Positions 14,742-14,902 of a stretch of DNA of 14,902 nucleotides are shown one piece after another. How positions within the stretch are numbered: position 1 is the stretch's first letter; each line of letters opens with the position of its first letter. The notes beneath the pieces are model-generated. The model worked only from the letters and a program-made list of their open reading frames with translations. It was not told the origin of the DNA and searched no databases. This DNA comes from Sulfurovum sp. (GTDB lineage: Bacteria; Campylobacterota; Campylobacteria; Campylobacterales; Sulfurovaceae). The stretch is from the NCBI GenBank assembly GCA_004377245.1, contig SOIK01000125.1:1-14902 (forward strand), given 5' to 3'. Position numbers and translations under genes: made by a program.

Positions 14742-14902
14742 AGTTCAAGTGTAGCATTTTCAAGTGATTTAGAGATCTCTTACTTTGAGGAAAAAGCAAA
14801 GCAATACAATATTACACTTAGATTTGATGATAATAGTAGAATGAAGATTGAAGATATAAAAAAGATTCAGTTAAGAGCCAAAAATGGAGAACTAATATAT
14901 CT
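14742..14902 (+). pseudogene. Internal fragment of an RND (HAE1/AcrB-type) efflux pump gene, running off the window
   Basis: After a TAA at 14739-14741 the plus frame is open to the edge and reads SDLEISYFEEKAKQYNITLR, then FDDNSRMKIEDIKKIQLRAK and NGELIY. This resembles the periplasmic porter-domain segment of RND transporters where a sub-domain strand (YDITLR) is followed by EDI..IQLRAKNG.LVYL. In a full-length pump of about 1,000 residues this segment lies far from the N-terminus, yet there is no coding sequence for the preceding part and no start codon. The gene is therefore truncated at its 5' end, and the DNA at about 14671-14740 is a junction of unknown origin. The pump's substrate cannot be told. 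The rest lies beyond the window, so whether it is only a relic is uncertain. Confidence 0.6.

Overview
The window is AT-rich DNA that most resembles a marine or sediment Campylobacterota genome of the Sulfurovum/Sulfurimonas type. This is inferred from protein style (DUF11 surface-protein operon, TviB-like dehydrogenase, MntA/HepT remnant), base composition and TATAAT-rich promoters; no rRNA or other marker gene is present to fix the taxon. Nearly all genes lie on the minus strand.

Layout. 1-540 (+) is the 3' part of a polytopic membrane protein. It converges on a secreted L,D-transpeptidase (688-1182, -). Between that gene and the next lies a 159-bp imperfect palindrome (1262-1420). From about 10.4 kb down to 1.4 kb runs a minus-strand surface-protein cluster: a 307-aa DUF11-like secreted protein, a 152-aa Lys-rich DUF11-like protein, a 359-aa DUF11-like protein, a ~1,620-aa outer-membrane protein (DUF11, carboxypeptidase-regulatory-like domain, probable C-terminal beta-barrel), and a 342-aa protein that joins a nidogen-like domain to the same C-terminal cassette as the 359-aa protein. 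A GEMM/c-di-GMP-I-like riboswitch lies in the leader of the first gene, so the cluster may answer to a cyclic dinucleotide, as expected for adhesion or biofilm genes.

From 10.56 to 13.2 kb is a decayed nucleotide-sugar and mobile region. It holds an rmlA fragment without a start codon, joined in frame to the 3' half of an IS3-family transposase; a UDP-sugar dehydrogenase gene (TviB/WbpO type) broken by a one-base frameshift before its catalytic Cys; a 7-bp tandem repeat and a perfect 28-bp-arm palindrome; and an MntA/HepT-like toxin-antitoxin remnant with two homopolymer frameshifts. galE (13289-14323, -) is intact. The last 580 bases hold the galE promoter, a hairpin repeat, a terminator-like hairpin and an internal piece of an RND efflux gene running off the right edge.

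The features that ordinary annotation would miss are: (i) the 1262-1420 palindrome, whose imperfect transition pairs are all G-U on the plus-strand RNA and never A-C; (ii) the riboswitch; (iii) a family of CTTGA-loop hairpin repeats with compensatory stem changes, one copy of which has supplied an apparent N-terminal extension to the large outer-membrane protein; and (iv) reuse of N- and C-terminal modules across the surface-protein cluster.
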